This document shows, piece after piece, positions 4,677 to 7,311 of a DNA stretch of 7,311 nt. The notes below the pieces were generated by a model. It saw nothing but the letters and a program-made list of their open reading frames with translations. It ran no database searches and was not told where the DNA came from. Every line of letters begins with the position of its first letter. Position 1 is the stretch's first letter. The position numbers and the translations under genes are program-made. The stretch covers positions 1-7,311 of the forward strand of contig LUTY01000009.1 of the NCBI GenBank assembly GCA_001640045.1, read 5' to 3'. This DNA is from Candidatus Thiomargarita nelsonii. Its GTDB lineage: Bacteria; Pseudomonadota; Gammaproteobacteria; Beggiatoales; Beggiatoaceae.

Positions 4677-6470
4677 ATGCGCTATTTATTTTTGATAAGC
4701 TTATTTCTCAGCAACACAGCCTGCATAGGTGTGAAGTCAGAAGACACAACGCCACCTGCGGAACCCGCGATTGTGGACATCCAATCTGCAAGCATTTATT
4801 CCGTTGCGACTCCGCTGGCTCAATTGGGATATTTTAAAGGCGAACTCAAACAAGCCAAGCTAACAGAAGTGGAAATCGCTTTAAAATCATTTCAACGGGA
4901 TATTCAAGTAGCGGAAACTGGACTTTTAAATGAGATAATTTGGAAAAGACTGAATAATGTTAAGCTCACGCATGCCTTTGCAACGGAATTGAGCGACTTA
5001 GAAAATGCCTCTGAAGAGCAACAAGCTTTGTTGAAAGAAGACGAATCCGTTTTTGCCATTGAAAAAATTGACTGTAAAAGTCCCCATGAAGCCTTTGTGT
5101 TATTTTACAAAGGACAATTGCAACAAGTCCAAAATGACCAAGCCCAAATCACGGTGACTGAACGTTACGCCTTATGGTATGATCGTCGCCACGAAGGTGT
5201 TGTTGAGACGGATTTTTGGTGTATTCCAAGAAAACGTTTTTGTTCATCACCTATTCAATTTTCCGACTGGGGTGGAACATTGAAACACGGTGAGCCAAGT
5301 TATTTTAAGAAAACTTGGACTTTAGCCACTCGCTTGGTTGACATACCATCCTTAATCGCCAACGCGACTCAACAGCACTGTCATTTTTCGGACTCAGCCC
5401 CAGTTACTCCCCCTGAAATAACAAACACTCACCCCTTACCCAATGATTGGCCTATAACGGCTATTAACAGATTTATAAGCAAAAATCATTACTTGCGTCC
5501 TAGCTTTGAACAGGTGAAAACCACATTAAATCAGATAACTGATATAGAAGCACTCAATCATTACCTAAAAAGTCTCGATCCTTATTCAAAATATTTACCA
5601 AAAGAACAAAATGACTTTTATAAACAGCGATGGCGCCAGGAACAAGTTGGCTTAGGTGTCAATATATTAGTGAATAACGACCATTTACTGGCTGTTCCTA
5701 TTTACAATGGCCCCGCTTATCGTGCTGGCTTAAAAAGCCCTCGCTATCTGATGACTTTGAACGATAAAAAAATCGTAGTGACAGATTTTTCAACGTTTAG
5801 TTTTCTGACTCAATTCTCATCAGGCGCACGAATACCTTTGCTTGTCTCACAAGAGGATAAAACCAAAAAATATACTGTCACGGTTGCCCCCTTCAAAAAT
5901 CCCTCAGTTGAATATATCAAAGAGGGCAAACATCACTTGATTCGCATCCATAGATTTTATGATGGAGAGACGGCGCAATTGCTTAAAACCTACCTTCTCA
6001 AGACAATAAAACAAGGAAAAGACATCATTATCGACTTGCGTTATTGTCCTGGGGGTAGTTTATTTGAAGCGATTGATGCGGTTTCATTATTTTTGCCCCC
6101 AGACTTAGAGATAGGTGCTCTGAAAAATGTATCTCAAACTCAACCACTGATTTCTATGCCTGGACAAATTGTCAAAAATAAAGCCATTTATGTGTGGACC
6201 AGCCCATTTACCGCCAGTGCCGCCGAATTTTTCGGACAGGTTCTCCAACATTATAACCAAAATGCGGTGATTGTTGGCACGACGACTAAAGGTAAATGTC
6301 TGTCACAACAAGTGTTTGAATTTGAAGAGGGTTCAGCTTTAAAGTTGACTGTATTTGAAATAGGAGACCCTGACAAGTTGCCATGTGAAGGTATTGGCAT
6401 GACACCAGATGTGGAAATATCTCCTGAAAAAATATTGGATAATAGTCACTTTTTGGTCAAAACCTTATAA
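4677..6470 (+). CDS. Probable lipoprotein: peptidoglycan-binding-like domain fused to S41 (CtpA/Prc-type) protease
   Basis: The 597-residue protein opens with a signal peptide ending near SNTAC; Cys16 is a likely lipidation site although Asn at -3 is not classical. Residues about 39-93 form a peptidoglycan-binding-like helical domain (LGYFKG, ALKSFQRDI). Residues about 120-240 form an unrecognised domain with Cys133, Cys182, Cys189 and Cys235. From 270 the S41 protease follows: LDPYSKYL (300-307), a PDZ-like segment (about 325-405; GLGVNI, then GPAYRAGL), then the catalytic core with DLRYCPGG (453-460), TASAAE with nucleophile Ser514, and Lys540 followed by Gln544. These correspond to Ser452, Lys477 and Gln481 of E. 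coli Prc, so activity is plausible; the usual DLRxNPGG has Cys457 in place of Asn. S41 enzymes cleave periplasmic proteins near their C-termini, and wall binding would place this one at the peptidoglycan. ATG 4677 is the first usable start after an in-frame stop at 4656, without a clear Shine-Dalgarno. Confidence 0.88.
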   Translation: MRYLFLISLFLSNTACIGVKSEDTTPPAEPAIVDIQSASIYSVATPLAQLGYFKGELKQAKLTEVEIALKSFQRDIQVAETGLLNEIIWKRLNNVKLTHAFATELSDLENASEEQQALLKEDESVFAIEKIDCKSPHEAFVLFYKGQLQQVQNDQAQITVTERYALWYDRRHEGVVETDFWCIPRKRFCSSPIQFSDWGGTLKHGEPSYFKKTWTLATRLVDIPSLIANATQQHCHFSDSAPVTPPEITNTHPLPNDWPITAINRFISKNHYLRPSFEQVKTTLNQITDIEALNHYLKSLDPYSKYLPKEQNDFYKQRWRQEQVGLGVNILVNNDHLLAVPIYNGPAYRAGLKSPRYLMTLNDKKIVVTDFSTFSFLTQFSSGARIPLLVSQEDKTKKYTVTVAPFKNPSVEYIKEGKHHLIRIHRFYDGETAQLLKTYLLKTIKQGKDIIIDLRYCPGGSLFEAIDAVSLFLPPDLEIGALKNVSQTQPLISMPGQIVKNKAIYVWTSPFTASAAEFFGQVLQHYNQNAVIVGTTTKGKCLSQQVFEFEEGSALKLTVFEIGDPDKLPCEGIGMTPDVEISPEKILDNSHFLVKTL

Positions 6471-6471
6471 A

Positions 6472-6499
6472 AGGAGTCCAAGATAAATCTTGGACTCCT
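6472..6499. repeat. GTCCAAG palindromic repeat (copy C, longest perfect form)
   Basis: Arms AGGAGTCCAAGAT (6472-6484) and ATCTTGGACTCCT (6487-6499) are perfect 13-base inverted repeats around AA. The inner 20 bases are identical to copies A and B. It starts two bases after the TAA of the protease gene and lies between that gene and a downstream gene that shares its peptidoglycan-binding-like module. No T-tract follows. Confidence 0.85.
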
Positions 6500-6529
6500 A
6501 AATTGTACTTAACTGAGGAAATTATATAT

Positions 6530-7311
6530 ATGCATCCCTTTATCTTGATAATATTCCTGTTTTTTAACAACGTCGCTTGTACGAAAGTTACTAAAACTGA
6601 GGAGAAAATAGCAGCATCAGAAGAACAGACTGAAGAAGCGAAGCCGGAAGTGCCCAAAAAAAACGAGCAAGAACCACCTACCAGCTCAAAGGAACTGGCT
6701 TGGGCACAGCAGAATTTAGACCTCTTGGGATACGAACCTGGTAATATTGATGGTCAATTGACACCAAAAACCCAAGCTGCACTATCCGCTTTCCAGATTA
6801 AATTCAAATTGCCTATCACTGGCAAATTGGATGACTCCACCTATCAAGTACTAGAGCGAGAAGTGGAACGCAAAAAACGCGAATCCCAAAAACAACATCC
6901 TGAAACTGTGGACTCTCCGCCCCATAAGCAATCTGTGACGGTTCAACCGAAACCGAAAGAAACGCCAGAGGTGGTGAAGCCTCAAAATAAACATAAACAC
7001 ACAATAAAAACAAGGAAAAAGAACACGCCTCCTGCAAGGGTTTATACTGATATCCAAACACTGGGGGTTCACCTGGTTGCGGCTTCTCTTGCTGAGATAG
7101 GATATTTTCAATCTCCCCTCAAACAAGCTAAGCTTAAAATGGTGGAGACGGCTTTAAAATCCTTCCAAAAAGATATTGGGGTGACACCCACAGGTGTTTT
7201 GGATGATGTGACATTGAAAAAGTTGCAAAATATCAAACTCAGCAGTGCAAGACAAGCTGAATTGGATGCAGTGTCTTCTCCACCTGCCAAGAAAAAAACT
7301 ATTGTTCCGGC
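6530..7311 (+). CDS. Probable lipoprotein with two peptidoglycan-binding-like domains, 3'-truncated by window edge
   Basis: The frame is open from ATG 6530 to the end of the window (260 codons visible). The N-terminus, MHPFILIIFLFFNNVAC, looks like a lipoprotein signal peptide with Cys17 as acceptor; as in the preceding protein, Asn occupies -3. A charged Glu/Lys/Pro linker follows, then a first PG_binding_1-like domain at about 54-108 (LDLLGYEPGNIDGQLTPKT, AALSAFQ, LPITGKLD). Next is a Lys/Pro/His-rich linker (about 110-170), then a second such domain at about 179-240 (AEIGYFQSPLKQAKL, ALKSFQKDI, TGVLDD). The second domain is about half identical to residues 39-107 of the S41 fusion protein upstream. 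Such domains anchor proteins to the cell wall. What lies beyond 7311 is unknown; another catalytic domain, perhaps a related protease, is possible. A weak GAGG (6515-6518) lies 11 bases upstream of the start. It is 59 bases from the protease gene and probably cotranscribed. Confidence 0.82.
   Translation, partial: MHPFILIIFLFFNNVACTKVTKTEEKIAASEEQTEEAKPEVPKKNEQEPPTSSKELAWAQQNLDLLGYEPGNIDGQLTPKTQAALSAFQIKFKLPITGKLDDSTYQVLEREVERKKRESQKQHPETVDSPPHKQSVTVQPKPKETPEVVKPQNKHKHTIKTRKKNTPPARVYTDIQTLGVHLVAASLAEIGYFQSPLKQAKLKMVETALKSFQKDIGVTPTGVLDDVTLKKLQNIKLSSARQAELDAVSSPPAKKKTIVP

Noticed and set aside
733..6499. CRISPR array made of the repeated palindrome
   Set aside because: Copies are kilobases apart with genes between them, not regularly spaced, and no cas genes are present.
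6816..7126. Overlapping minus-strand open frames at the right end
   Set aside because: They are antisense to the two-domain wall-binding protein, whose sense translation shows clear domain motifs; the antisense translations look random.

Overview
The window looks like a low-to-moderate GC gammaproteobacterial chromosome segment, most like large filamentous sulfur bacteria (Beggiatoa/Thioploca/Thiomargarita, Thiotrichaceae). The reasons are Uma2-type (DUF820) proteins of the style abundant there, many short palindromic intergenic repeats, and lipoprotein/FGE-domain genes. This assignment is a judgement from protein style and repeats; no 16S or marker gene is present.

All recognised genes lie on the + strand. 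From left to right: (1) the 3' part of a Uma2-family gene (to 568); (2) a 236-base intergenic region with a degenerate palindromic element, an AT-rich possible promoter and a double palindrome; (3) a secreted protein with an FGE-sulfatase (SUMF1/EgtB/PvdO) domain and a long C-terminal coiled coil (805-2679); (4) a 126-bp MITE-like element with 21-bp terminal inverted repeats that supplies the stop codon of gene 3, followed by another small hairpin; (5) a second, different Uma2-family gene (2853-3371); (6) a glycine-zipper, coiled-coil lipoprotein (3402-4061); (7) a second small coiled-coil lipoprotein (4103-4597); (8) a probable lipoprotein fusing a peptidoglycan-binding-like domain, an unrecognised cysteine-containing domain and an S41 (C-terminal processing) protease with intact Ser-Lys-Gln catalytic residues (4677-6470); (9) the start of a probable lipoprotein with two peptidoglycan-binding-like domains, the second closely similar to the one in gene 8, running off the right edge.

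Genes 5-9 are closely spaced (30 to 79 bases) and could be one transcript. Genes 3 and 6-9 all encode exported products, four of them probable lipoproteins, and share coiled coils or peptidoglycan-binding modules. This suggests an envelope-associated set (outer-membrane anchored scaffold plus cell-wall-binding protease), but the joint function is inference and no named system was recognised.

The most striking non-coding signal is a palindrome, GTCCAAGATAAATCTTGGAC. It occurs at 733-776 (as a double unit), 4062-4084 and 6472-6499. Two copies sit immediately after a stop codon, and those two each separate a pair of genes that share related sequence (6/7 and 8/9).
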